Origin: DASVCS01 sp036381495
GTDB taxonomy: Bacteria; Gemmatimonadota; Gemmatimonadetes; Longimicrobiales; RSA9
Direction: 5' to 3'
DNA: 64,000 nucleotides
Assembly (NCBI GenBank): GCA_036381495.1
Contig: DASVCS010000159.1
Span: 74,462 to 138,461 of the forward strand
Below, one piece after another: positions 52,660 through 60,585 of the stretch; positions within the stretch are counted from its first letter, which is position 1; each line of letters begins with the position of its first letter. The notes below the pieces were generated by a model. The model was not told the DNA's origin. It worked only from the letters and a program-made list of their open reading frames with translations, and ran no database searches. The translations under genes were made by a program, and so were the position numbers.

Positions 52660-54026
52660 GTGCCGTTGATCCCGTAGCGGTTCAGTTTCCGATAGAGTGT
52701 CGAGGGGTCGATGCCCAGGACCTCCGCCGCGCGAGCCTTGTTCCCGCCCTCGCTCTGGAGCACCCAGAGGACGTACGCGCGCTCGACCACTTCGAGAGTG
52801 GGGTTGACGGGCGGTCGGTCCGCGACGAGCGGCGTCGAGGGGGGACGCACGACGCGGTCCGGGAGGGCGTCGAGCCCGATCGCGTCATCCTTGCAGAGTA
52901 CGGCGGCGCGTTCGAGGGCGTTCTCGAGTTCGCGCACGTTGCCGGGCCAGTCGTAGCGTTGGAGCGCCTCCAGGGCCTCCGGTCGGACGCCGAGCGGCTT
53001 GGCGCTCTGCGCCTTGGCGGCGAGGAGGCCGAGGAAGTGATCGGTGAGGAGCGGGATGTCATCCGCACGCTCCCGCAACGGCGGGAGGTGGAGCGAGATC
53101 ACGTTGAGCCGGTAGTAGAGGTCGCTGCGGAATCCGCCGCGGCGGATCTCCTCTTCGAGGTCGCGGTTGGTGGCGGCGATGATCCGCACATCGATCGGGA
53201 CGGGCTCGGTCGCGCCGACGGGGACGACCTCGCGTTCCTGGAGCGCACGCAGCAGCTTCACCTGGAGCGCGGGCGACATCTCGCCCACCTCATCGAGGAA
53301 GAAGGTTCCGCCGCGCGCTGCGACCAGGAGGCCTTCCTTGTCCCGCAAGGCCCCCGTGAAGCTGCCCTTGACGTGGCCGAACAGCTCGGATTCGAGGAGC
53401 GTCTCCGGGAGCGCACCGCAGTTGACCGAGGTGAACGGGCCGTCCGCCCGCTCCGAGAGCGAGTGGATGTAGCTGGCCAGCACCTCCTTGCCGGTGCCGC
53501 TCTCACCCGTGATGAGGACCGTGGAGTCGGCGGGCGCGACGAGTTCGGCCAGCTTCAGTACTTCGACGAACGCCCGGTTCCTGCCGATGGGTCGCCGGGC
53601 GTGCGAATGGGCGCGGCGGTGGATCTCCCGTCTGAGCGCCCGGTTCTCACGCTTCAGCGCCCGCGTCTCCGCGGCGCGGCGGCAGAGCGCGACCAGCTCG
53701 CCGTTGGAGAAGGGCTTCTGGAGGTAGTAGAAGGCGCCGTGGTTGACGGCCTGCATGGCGGACTGGAGCGAGGCCTGCGCGGTCATCAGGATGACGGGCA
53801 GTTCGACGTCGCGCTCGCGAATCGCCGCCAGCAGGTCGAGACCGCTCACGCCGGGCATCCGGATGTCCGTCAGGATGACGTCCGGCATCGTCTGGTCGAG
53901 CAACTCGAGCGCCTCGCGGCCGCCCTGCGCGGTGGCGACGTCGAAGCCCTCGCCTCGCAGGAGGATGCGGAGCGTGTCGAGGATCGACGCCTCGTCATCG
54001 ACGATCAGCACGCGGGATTCGCTCAT
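52656..54026 (-). CDS. NtrC-family sigma-54 response regulator with GSFTGA loop
   Basis: 456 residues. Receiver domain Asp54 (LTDIRMP), AAA+ domain with Walker A GESGTGKE, loop GSFTGA (221-226) where most activators have GAFTGA, Walker B FFLDEVGEM, and a Fis-type C-terminal HTH (NKARAAEVLGIDPSTLYRKL). Ala-to-Ser at that loop position occurs in some functional activators, so sigma-54 dependence is still likely. Coupled by ATGA overlaps to its kinase and to the first glycosyltransferase, placing it at the head of the glycan operon. Confidence 0.92.
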   Translation of the reverse strand: MSESRVLIVDDEASILDTLRILLRGEGFDVATAQGGREALELLDQTMPDVILTDIRMPGVSGLDLLAAIRERDVELPVILMTAQASLQSAMQAVNHGAFYYLQKPFSNGELVALCRRAAETRALKRENRALRREIHRRAHSHARRPIGRNRAFVEVLKLAELVAPADSTVLITGESGTGKEVLASYIHSLSERADGPFTSVNCGALPETLLESELFGHVKGSFTGALRDKEGLLVAARGGTFFLDEVGEMSPALQVKLLRALQEREVVPVGATEPVPIDVRIIAATNRDLEEEIRRGGFRSDLYYRLNVISLHLPPLRERADDIPLLTDHFLGLLAAKAQSAKPLGVRPEALEALQRYDWPGNVRELENALERAAVLCKDDAIGLDALPDRVVRPPSTPLVADRPPVNPTLEVVERAYVLWVLQSEGGNKARAAEVLGIDPSTLYRKLNRYGINGT

Positions 54027-55651
54027 ACGCCGATCTCGCCCTGCGCCGGCAGGTAGATTGTGAAGCGGGCGCCGCGACCCCGCCCGGCATCCACGAAGAT
54101 GGCGCCGTTGTGCGCCTCGACCGCCCGGTGCACCAATGCGAGGCCGAGGCCGGTGCCGCCCGCGCGGGTCGTGAAGAACGGATCGAAGATGCGCGGCACA
54201 TCTTCGTCGGGGATCCCCGGACCGGAATCGGAGACGGCGACGCGGACGGGCGCGGCGAACGGCACGCCCAACGGCACCTCGACCCCGCTCACCCGACGGA
54301 CGTCCACCCGGACCACTCCGCCCGGCCCGGCGTGCTGCACCCCGTTCAGGACCAGGTTGAACACCGCGCGATGGAGCAGGTCCCCATCGCCATCGACGGG
54401 GAGCGGCTCGGCGGGTGGCAGGAAGTCGATGCGCGTCCCGTTCGCCCCATCGGGGTGCTGCCGCACCAGCCCGATCGCGTCCGCCGCGAGGCGGCCCAGG
54501 TCGATCCGCGTCCGCTCGCGCAGCCGGACACGGCTGAAATCGATGAAATCCGAGAGCAGCCGGCTCAGGCGGTTCGATTCCGTTCGCGCCAGAGCCTCGA
54601 GAAGCACACGGTCGTCCTCCGCCAGATGCCCCGACGTGAGCTGCTCGACCGCACTGCGGATCGAGGCCAGCGGGTTCTTGATCTCGTGCGCCAGCGACGC
54701 CGCCAGCTCGGCAACCGCCTGGAGACGCGCCGTCCGCCGGTTCAACTCCTCGACCCGCTTGCCGTCCGTGATGTCCTGAAAGACCGCCGTCGCCCAAGGC
54801 GCCTCCTCACCCCCCCGCTCGAGAACCGTCGTCCGGACGCCGATCATCCGCTCTTCCCGCCCCGCCGCCGCGAGCCGCGTCTCGTACCAGCGCACCGCCA
54901 CCCGCGTGGCCAGCGTGCGGCGCACCAGCCCACCGAGCCCCGGCAGACGCCGATCCAGCTCCTCCAGACCCGGCCGGCCCAGCCACTCCTTCCCCAGCCC
55001 CAGCAACGACTCCGCCGCCTGGTTCAGATACGCGAACCGGCCCGCACCATCCACCGTCACCACGCCCGTGTCGATCGCGCCCAGAATGTCGCTCGTGTCC
55101 AGCCGCAGTTGCCGCAACTCGGACTCGACCGCGCCCAGCGCCGTTCCCGTCTGCCGCAGCCGATCGCCCAACACACCGGTCGCCAGCGCCATGACCGCGA
55201 ACAGACCGATCTGCACGAACACCGTCGCCGGCGGCGCCACCGCATGCAGCCACACGATGTCCGTGAAGTAGAAAATGCTCGCCAGACCACCGGCCAGCAC
55301 ACCGCCGGGAAGCGGAAGCAGCAGCGCCCCCGCCGCAATGACCAGGATGTAGAGCGGCGCGAAATCGCTCTCGGCGCCACCCGTCAGGTGCACGATCGCC
55401 GTCACCAACAGCGCATCGAACACCACCTGCGCGTACAGAAAGTTGCTCCCGGCCTCCCGGCGCCGCACGTGCGTGTACCACGCACTTCCCAGCGACATCG
55501 CCAGCGAGAGCAGCATGACCAGCGTCGCCACCAGCGTGACCTCCGGCGTCGTCCGGGGCCACACCAGCAGCGCGCCACCGAAGATCCCCGCCGCCAGCGT
55601 CAGACGGCCGAGGTACAGCCAGCGCAGCAAGCGCAAGGGGTGGATCATCAT
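54023..55651 (-). CDS. PilS-like membrane sensor histidine kinase
   Basis: 542 residues. Six hydrophobic segments in the first 165 residues with short loops, a PAS domain (about 185-295, GAIDTGVVTVDGAGRFAYLN to FQDITDGKR), HisKA with His322 (ASLAHEIKNPLASI), and HATPase (NLVLNGVQHA, DSGPGIPDEDV, GGTGLGLALVH). The six-helix plus PAS layout is that of PilS, more so than the kinase at 24682-25935. Start at 55651; the adjacent ATG is equally good. Divergently faces the ATP-grasp gene. Confidence 0.92.
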   Translation of the reverse strand: MMIHPLRLLRWLYLGRLTLAAGIFGGALLVWPRTTPEVTLVATLVMLLSLAMSLGSAWYTHVRRREAGSNFLYAQVVFDALLVTAIVHLTGGAESDFAPLYILVIAAGALLLPLPGGVLAGGLASIFYFTDIVWLHAVAPPATVFVQIGLFAVMALATGVLGDRLRQTGTALGAVESELRQLRLDTSDILGAIDTGVVTVDGAGRFAYLNQAAESLLGLGKEWLGRPGLEELDRRLPGLGGLVRRTLATRVAVRWYETRLAAAGREERMIGVRTTVLERGGEEAPWATAVFQDITDGKRVEELNRRTARLQAVAELAASLAHEIKNPLASIRSAVEQLTSGHLAEDDRVLLEALARTESNRLSRLLSDFIDFSRVRLRERTRIDLGRLAADAIGLVRQHPDGANGTRIDFLPPAEPLPVDGDGDLLHRAVFNLVLNGVQHAGPGGVVRVDVRRVSGVEVPLGVPFAAPVRVAVSDSGPGIPDEDVPRIFDPFFTTRAGGTGLGLALVHRAVEAHNGAIFVDAGRGRGARFTIYLPAQGEIGV

Positions 55652-55970
55652 CGAGCTACGCGTTCATTCCGGGGAGAATGCGGCCGCGTTCCTCGCCGAC
55701 CCACGGTGGGACGCCGGAAGCTACCGCATTCGCTTGCAACTTGCAAGTGACACAAATTGCAATTCACAAGTATCGGACGGTGGGCGCAAAGGTTGCAATC
55801 GTCCGATGGCGACCGGGGAGAGGTGCCCGGCGGCCGAACGGTGCGCGCGGCGCGCGGCCGTGCGGCGCGAGCGGCGGCCCCGGGGGGTGCGGCGCGCTGG
55901 GGGCGCGTTGTGTGGGGGTGTTGGGCGCGGCACGCGCGGGCAGTCGGCCGGGCGGGATCCGGGAGGCGCC
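55652..55970. other. divergent regulatory region with TTGCAA hexamers
   Basis: 319 bases without a gene between the sensor kinase (minus) and ATP-grasp gene (plus). TTGCAA occurs at 55734, 55741, 55757 and 55793, within palindromes CTTGCAAG (55740-55747) and AATTGCAATT (55755-55764). This AT-rich island contrasts with its surroundings. A minus-strand TTGCAA-N17-TAGCTT pair (near 55746-55718) could serve the kinase operon. Confidence 0.5.
55782..55797 (+). promoter_or_regulatory. possible sigma-54 promoter for the ATP-grasp gene
   Basis: GGGCGCAAAGGTTGCA matches TGGCACG-N4-TTGCA at the GG, C, C and TTGCA positions with correct spacing. Predicted start near 55808, about 160 bases before the GTG start. 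Weaker than the pilin site. Confidence 0.4.
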
Positions 55971-57026
55971 GTGGAGGACGAGGCGCGCACGTCGCATCGA
56001 GTCGGGGTGCTGGACCTGGCGGTCGGGCAGCGGGAAGAGCGGGACGACCTGTTCTTGACGTGGCTGCGCGATGCGTGCGCGGCGCGGGGGCTGAGCTTCG
56101 AGGTGCTTCACGAGGGGGTGGTCGAGGAGGCGTGTGGCGCGGTCGACGGGGGGGATCTACGGATCCGGACGCTGCTGGACCTGACGGCATCGTGGTGGCA
56201 CGAGGACGATCCGTACGTCCGGCTGTGCTACGCCGTGAAGGATTCGGGCGGGCGGGTGATCGACGATCCGGACATCGCGATGATGGCGGATCACAAGGCG
56301 GTCTCGCACCACCGGCTGCGGCAGGCGGGCCTGCCGGTCCCACCGACGGTGGTGTTGCGCCGCTGGACGCCGGATCGCGAGCTGACCGCCGCGGAGCGCG
56401 CCGCCGTCGGCGAGCCGGTGGTGATCAAGCCGGCGCGAGGCTGGGGGTGGAAGGGGGTGGTGCTGGGCGCGCGCTGCGACCGCGAGGCGATTACGCGCGC
56501 GCGGGATTTCGACCGCGGCGACGACTTCCTCATCCAGCGACAGGTGCCCTACGCCTGGCTGCTGGATGACCAGGGGGTGCGGCGCCCCGCCTGGTGGCGG
56601 ACCTACTACGTCTTCGGCGAGATCATCCCGTGCTGGTGGAGCCCGACCGACTGCGTGTACCGGCTGGCGAGTCTACGGGAGGTGTGGACGCACGGCCTGC
56701 TGCCGGTCGCGCGGCTGACGGCGGAGATCGCGCGGCTGACCGGGATGGACTTCTTTTCGACCGAGATCTGCATGGCCGAGGAACCGGCGGCGGAGGGCGC
56801 GGCGTATCACGCGAACGGGCGGCCGTTCTACGTGATCGACTACGTGAACGACCAGTGCGACGTCCGGTGCCAGAGCCAGCATCCGGCCGGGCCGCCGGAC
56901 GATGTAGTGAAACACCTCGCGGAGCGGTTCGCGGAGGTGGCGTGGCGGCAGCGGCACGAGCTGCCGCAGGGAGCGCACCGGTCGCTGTGGCTGCGCCGCG
57001 GGCCGGAGGGGGATCCGACGGTTTGA
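55971..57026 (+). CDS. ATP-grasp domain protein of unknown substrate
   Basis: 351 residues from the GTG at 55971, where GGGAGG lies about four bases upstream and the sequence begins VEDEARTSHRVGVLDLAVGQ; the open frame further upstream is low-complexity. The middle and C-terminal parts look like an ATP-grasp ligase: IAMMADHKAVSHHRLRQAGL, VVIKPARGWGWKGVVLGAR (nucleotide-binding strand with Lys), FLIQRQVPYAW, and a metal-site-like EICMAEEP ... FYVIDYVNDQCDVRCQSQ. RimK/GshB-type ligation of a carboxylate to an amine is the family expectation. No partner gene adjoins it; it is one of only two plus-strand genes in the window. Confidence 0.75.
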   Translation: MEDEARTSHRVGVLDLAVGQREERDDLFLTWLRDACAARGLSFEVLHEGVVEEACGAVDGGDLRIRTLLDLTASWWHEDDPYVRLCYAVKDSGGRVIDDPDIAMMADHKAVSHHRLRQAGLPVPPTVVLRRWTPDRELTAAERAAVGEPVVIKPARGWGWKGVVLGARCDREAITRARDFDRGDDFLIQRQVPYAWLLDDQGVRRPAWWRTYYVFGEIIPCWWSPTDCVYRLASLREVWTHGLLPVARLTAEIARLTGMDFFSTEICMAEEPAAEGAAYHANGRPFYVIDYVNDQCDVRCQSQHPAGPPDDVVKHLAERFAEVAWRQRHELPQGAHRSLWLRRGPEGDPTV

Positions 57027-57027
57027 A

Positions 57028-57323
57028 GGGCTAGGGCTGGGGCTGGGGCTGGGGCTAGGTGAGGCGGTCCCTTGGTCCTCGTTCCGTGCGCGGGCGCGAG
57101 CGCGTAGCGGGCGCCGCGCCTCCGCCCTCCGGTTCCGATCCCGACTCCGACGCTGATTCCGCTCCCGTAAACGTAAACGTGGAAACGGAGGCTTCCTTCG
57201 GGCGCCCCGCTCCCGTCGGCCTCCATCCCGTAAACGTAAACGTTCCCGCTCCCGCTCCCGGCCGTCCCCGGGCCGTCCTCCCCTCCACCGCACCCCTCCC
57301 GGGCACTCCCCAGCCCTAGCCCT
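57028..57323. repeat. mosaic intergenic repeat, copy C (most complete)
   Basis: Fills the gap between two convergent genes. Left end: G-run block 57028-57060. Then GCGCGGGCGCGAGCGCG (57088-57104), CGTAAACGTAAACG (about 57165-57180), the GGAAACGGAGGCTTCC module (57181-57214), CCCGTAAACGTAAACG with (CTCCCG)n (57227-57262) and the right end CGGGCCGTCC...CGGGCACTCCCC (57261-57312) closing in AGCCCTAGCCC. The two ends are inverted relative to each other (GGGCTAGGGCTGGGG versus CCCCAGCCCTAGCCC), like terminal inverted repeats. It begins one to two bases after the ATP-grasp stop. Confidence 0.88.
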
Positions 57324-57340
57324 GGGCGCCGAAGGCGCCC
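57324..57340 (-). terminator. hairpin directly after the AIM24-like gene
   Basis: GGGCGCC/GGCGCCC with a three-base loop, one base from the TAG stop at 57342. It separates the gene from repeat copy C and could act for both convergent genes. Confidence 0.55.
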
Positions 57341-57341
57341 C

Positions 57342-58115
57342 CTAGAAGTTCCGATCCCCCTGGAGGAGTCCGCCGAGGAGGTTGCCGCCGAGGCCGGCCA
57401 CGCCGGTGCGTTCGTCGCGCTGCTGGAAGCGGGCGGCGGCCATGATGCGGTCGGCGAGGCGGGAGAACGGCAGGCTCTGGAGATAGACGGTGCCGGGGCC
57501 GGTGAGACGGGCGAAGAAGAGGCCTTCACCGCCGAAGAGCGCGTTCTTGAAGCCGCCGACGAACTGGATGTCGTAGGTGACCGTGGGCGCGAAGGCGACG
57601 AGGCAGCCGGTGTCGACGCGGAGCGTCTCGCCGGGGGCGAGCTCACGCCGGAGGACGGTGCCGCCGGCGTGGATGAAGGCGAGTCCGTCGCCTTCGAGGC
57701 GCTGGAGGATGAAGCCCTCGCCGCCGAAGAGGCCGGCGCCGATCTTCTTGGTGAAGGCGACCTCGATCTCGATGCCGCGGGCGGCGCAGAGGAAGCCATC
57801 TTTCTGACAGAGGAACGTGCCGCCGAGCTGGCCGAGGTCGAGCGGGACGATCTTCCCCGGGTACGGCGCCCCAAAGGCGACGCGTCCCTTCCCCGCCCCG
57901 TTGTAGAGGAAGGTGGTGATGAAGAAGCTCTCGCCCGTGATCATGCGCTTGAAGCCCTTGAACAGCCCGCCGCCGGTCGAAGTCTGGATCTCGATGCCAT
58001 CGTCCATGAACATCATGGCGCCCGCCTCCGCACGCACGCCCTCGCCGGGATCGAGCGCGATTTCGACGAGCTGCATGTCATCGCCGTGAATGGTGTAATC
58101 GATCACATCCGCCAT
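57342..58115 (-). CDS. TIGR00266/AIM24 family protein
   Basis: 257 residues. Glycine-rich beta-repeat protein: VRAEAGAMMFMDDGIEIQTST, GESFFITTFLYNGAGKGRVAF, GKIVPLDLGQLGGTFLCQKDGFL, GEGFILQRLEGDGLAFIHAGG and VGGFKNALFGGEGLFFARLTGPG. This double-psi/beta-prism-like family is widespread; its molecular function is not known. No signal peptide or membrane segment. GGAGGC lies seven bases before the ATG. Gene is monocistronic. Confidence 0.9.
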   Translation of the reverse strand: MADVIDYTIHGDDMQLVEIALDPGEGVRAEAGAMMFMDDGIEIQTSTGGGLFKGFKRMITGESFFITTFLYNGAGKGRVAFGAPYPGKIVPLDLGQLGGTFLCQKDGFLCAARGIEIEVAFTKKIGAGLFGGEGFILQRLEGDGLAFIHAGGTVLRRELAPGETLRVDTGCLVAFAPTVTYDIQFVGGFKNALFGGEGLFFARLTGPGTVYLQSLPFSRLADRIMAAARFQQRDERTGVAGLGGNLLGGLLQGDRNF

Positions 58116-58184
58116 CGGTCTGCCTCCGTCGTGTGAGGGGATCGGGCCGGGCAATTCGTCAAGTGCTCGTGCACGGGCGCGTAA

Positions 58185-58213
58185 TTCGCGCGAACCCGCA
58201 CGGTGCGTATAAT
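58185..58213 (+). promoter_or_regulatory. possible promoter upstream of the manganese riboswitch
   Basis: A perfect TATAAT at 58208-58213 with a poor -35 (TTCGCG) 17 bases upstream. It would give a long leader through the tandem repeat. A second candidate nearer the aptamer is TTGTGT (58432-58437) with TACCTT 17 bases later. Neither is proven. Confidence 0.35.
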
Positions 58214-58326
58214 AACGTGATCGGCCCACCCGGTACCAGGCCGCCGGACGCGCCGGTCCCGGACACCGGCTCACCCTGCCGATGCGCAGGCCCGCCGCGA
58301 CGACCGGGCGCACGCCGGCGAAACCG

Positions 58327-58398
58327 GTGCACGCCGACGCGCAGGTGCACGCCGACGCGCAGGTGCACGCCGACGAACCGCCGCACGCCGACGCGCCC
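58327..58398. repeat. 18-base tandem repeat
   Basis: GTGCACGCCGACGCGCAG repeated about three times, decaying into ACGCCGACGxxCC variants. Lies between the TATAAT site and the riboswitch. Unit length of 18 keeps reading frames open but no start or ribosome site supports translation. Confidence 0.75.
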
Positions 58399-58460
58399 GC
58401 GCTCGCGCCCGCGCACGAGAACAACCAGCCATTGTGTCGGTGGCGGGACGCCGTTACCTT

Positions 58461-58590
58461 TGCGGCCAGAAGGGGAGTAGCCACGCGGGTGAGAAAGCCC
58501 GCGCCGCCGGATCGTCAAGACTGTGCCCGCGGCGCACGGTCCGGTGGAGGTCCTCCGGGGATCAGGCGAGACCTTCGCGCTGGCCGGCAG
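58461..58590 (+). ncRNA. yybP-ykoY manganese riboswitch aptamer
   Basis: Both conserved internal-loop sequences are present: GGGGAGTAGCC (58472-58482) and GGCGAGACCTT (58565-58575). P1 closes with GGCCAG (58464-58469) and CTGGCC (58580-58585), AAGG pairing CCTT. The P2 arm is GCGGG/CCCGC (58485-58502 region) and the second arm runs through GTCAAGAC to CCTCCGGGG. The downstream gene is TerC family, a classical target of this class, which binds Mn2+. Confidence 0.88.
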
Positions 58591-58616
58591 ACCGCCGGCC
58601 GTGCGAAGGTCTCGCC
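58565..58616 (+). promoter_or_regulatory. riboswitch expression platform hairpin
   Basis: GCGAAGGTCTCGCC (58603-58616) is the exact reverse complement of GGCGAGACCTTCGC (58565-58578), the conserved 3' aptamer strand. A second stem GGCCGGC/GCCGGCC (58582-58588/58594-58600) closes the same hairpin. Aptamer and hairpin are mutually exclusive, so metal binding should prevent the hairpin and allow terC expression. It ends 11 bases before the ATG; the following GTTCGCGTTTC is only weakly T-rich, so either termination or initiation may be blocked. Confidence 0.8.
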
Positions 58617-58627
58617 GTTCGCGTTTC

Positions 58628-59698
58628 ATGGCGCGGGCGGAAGGGACGATCACGCGCGTGGTGCAGACCTGGCTCTGGGTTGCGTTCGGCGTCTTCGTGA
58701 CGGCGATGCTGGTCCTGGACCTCGGCGTCCTGCACCGGAAGGCGCACGTCGTGTCGATCCGGGAGGCGGGTGCGTGGAGCGCCGTGGTGGTGATGCTGGC
58801 GCTCGCGTTCGGCCTTGGGGTCTACCGGTTTCTCGGGCCGCAGGCGGGCCTCGAGTTCCTGGCCGGCTACCTGATCGAGGAAGCGCTCTCGGTCGACAAC
58901 ATCTTCGTCTTCGTCCTGATCTTCTCGTACTTCGGCGTACCGGCGAAGTACCAGCATCGCGTGCTGTTCTGGGGGATCCTCGGCGCGCTGGTCATGCGCG
59001 GCGCGATGATCGGGGCGGGCGTGCTGCTGATCCGGCGCTTCGACTGGGTCCTCTACATCTTCGGTGCGTTCCTGGTGGCCACGGGGATCCGGATGGCGCG
59101 GCACGACGAGGAGGCGATCGAGCCGGAGGCCAACCCGGTGATCCGGCTGGTGCGGCGGTTCCTGCCGATCGCGAGCCAATACCACGGCCAGCACTTCTTC
59201 GTGCGCGAGGCGAGGGGCCCGAACGGCAGGCTCCGGCGGGTCGCGACGCCGCTCTTCGTCGTCCTCGTGCTGGTCGAGACCACGGACCTGATCTTCGCCG
59301 TGGATTCGATCCCCGCGGTCTTCGCCGTCACCCAGGACCCGTTCATCGTCTACACGTCCAACATCTTCGCCATCCTCGGGCTGCGCGCGCTCTACTTCCT
59401 GCTGGCCGGCGTGATCGAGCGGTTCCACTACCTGCAAATCGGGCTCGCCGTCATCCTGGTGTTCGTGGGGCTGAAGATGCTGCTCGCGAACGTCTATCAC
59501 ATCCCGATCGCGGTGTCGCTCGGCGTGATCGTCCTGACGCTCGCGATCGCGGTGGGCGCGTCGCTCCTCTTCCCGAAGAAGGCGGAGGCCGAGTCGCCGG
59601 TGGAACGGCCGGCGAAGGGAGCGCCACCGCCGGCCGAGCGGCGCCCGCCCTCGGCCGGCGCCGTCTCCTCGCCGCCGGGGGAGGACCGCGAGGAGTGA
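58628..59698 (+). CDS. TerC-family membrane protein, probable Mn2+ exporter
   Basis: 356 residues from the ATG at 58628. Integral membrane TerC fold: FVTAMLVLDLGVLHRKAHVVSIREA, EFLAGYLIEEALSVDNIFVFVLIF, LFWGILGALVMRG, LVLVETTDLIFAVDSIPAVFAVT and YFLLAGVIERFHYL, with the conserved acidic SVDN and AVDS metal-binding motifs. TerC/Alx proteins controlled by yybP-ykoY riboswitches export manganese or metallate secreted enzymes. The C-terminal 40 residues are Pro/Glu-rich and variable. No clear ribosome site near the ATG; a GTG at 58660 is an alternative start. Confidence 0.93.
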   Translation: MARAEGTITRVVQTWLWVAFGVFVTAMLVLDLGVLHRKAHVVSIREAGAWSAVVVMLALAFGLGVYRFLGPQAGLEFLAGYLIEEALSVDNIFVFVLIFSYFGVPAKYQHRVLFWGILGALVMRGAMIGAGVLLIRRFDWVLYIFGAFLVATGIRMARHDEEAIEPEANPVIRLVRRFLPIASQYHGQHFFVREARGPNGRLRRVATPLFVVLVLVETTDLIFAVDSIPAVFAVTQDPFIVYTSNIFAILGLRALYFLLAGVIERFHYLQIGLAVILVFVGLKMLLANVYHIPIAVSLGVIVLTLAIAVGASLLFPKKAEAESPVERPAKGAPPPAERRPPSAGAVSSPPGEDREE

Positions 59699-59702
59699 TC
59701 GA

Positions 59703-59720
59703 GGCACGGCGTCGGGTGCC
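59703..59720 (+). terminator. weak hairpin after terC
   Basis: GGCAC/GTGCC, five base pairs with an eight-base loop, followed by TTT, just after the terC stop. A plausible but weak intrinsic terminator. Confidence 0.35.
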
Positions 59721-59886
59721 TTTAGAACGGTTGTCGCATCACTGCGCCGTCGCAGCCGCCCGCGAACCGAGCGCGGCAAGCGGGCGCGCGGCTCCGAACC
59801 CGCGGGTGAACCGCCCTACGGGTACAGGGGATCGGGGTCGGGAAGCGGCGTGATCGGGCGAATCGGCTGCGCTGCGCGGCAGCCGA

Positions 59887-60366
<480 letters not shown>

Positions 60367-60379
60367 TGCTTGGTTTTTT

Positions 60380-60585
60380 CGTGCGCGTGCGCGAGCGTGT
60401 GCGCGTCTCGCTCCCGTTCCCGTCAAACGTTCCCGCTCCCACTCCCGATCCCGTCGGCGCCGCAGAGGCGCCGTTCCCGTAAACGTAAACGTTCCCGCTC
60501 CCGCTCCCGCTCCCGTTCCCGGCCGGTCCCGGGCCTTCCTCCCTCCACCACACCCCCTCCCGGGCACTCCCCAGCCCCAGCCCTA
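60380..60585. repeat. mosaic intergenic repeat, copy D
   Basis: GTGCGCGAGCG-type block at 60381-60408, a variant (CTCCCG)n run, a GGCGCC/GGCGCC stem at 60456-60472, CCCGTAAACGTAAACG with (CTCCCG)n at 60476-60520, and the right end CGGGCACTCCCCAGCCC at 60560-60576 closing in CAGCCCTA. The left G-run end is absent. The final CTA (60583-60585) is read on the minus strand as the TAG stop of the S9 peptidase gene. Confidence 0.85.

Noticed and set aside
58327..58398. 18-base tandem repeat considered as a CRISPR array
   Set aside because: Units are contiguous with no spacers and no cas genes are nearby.
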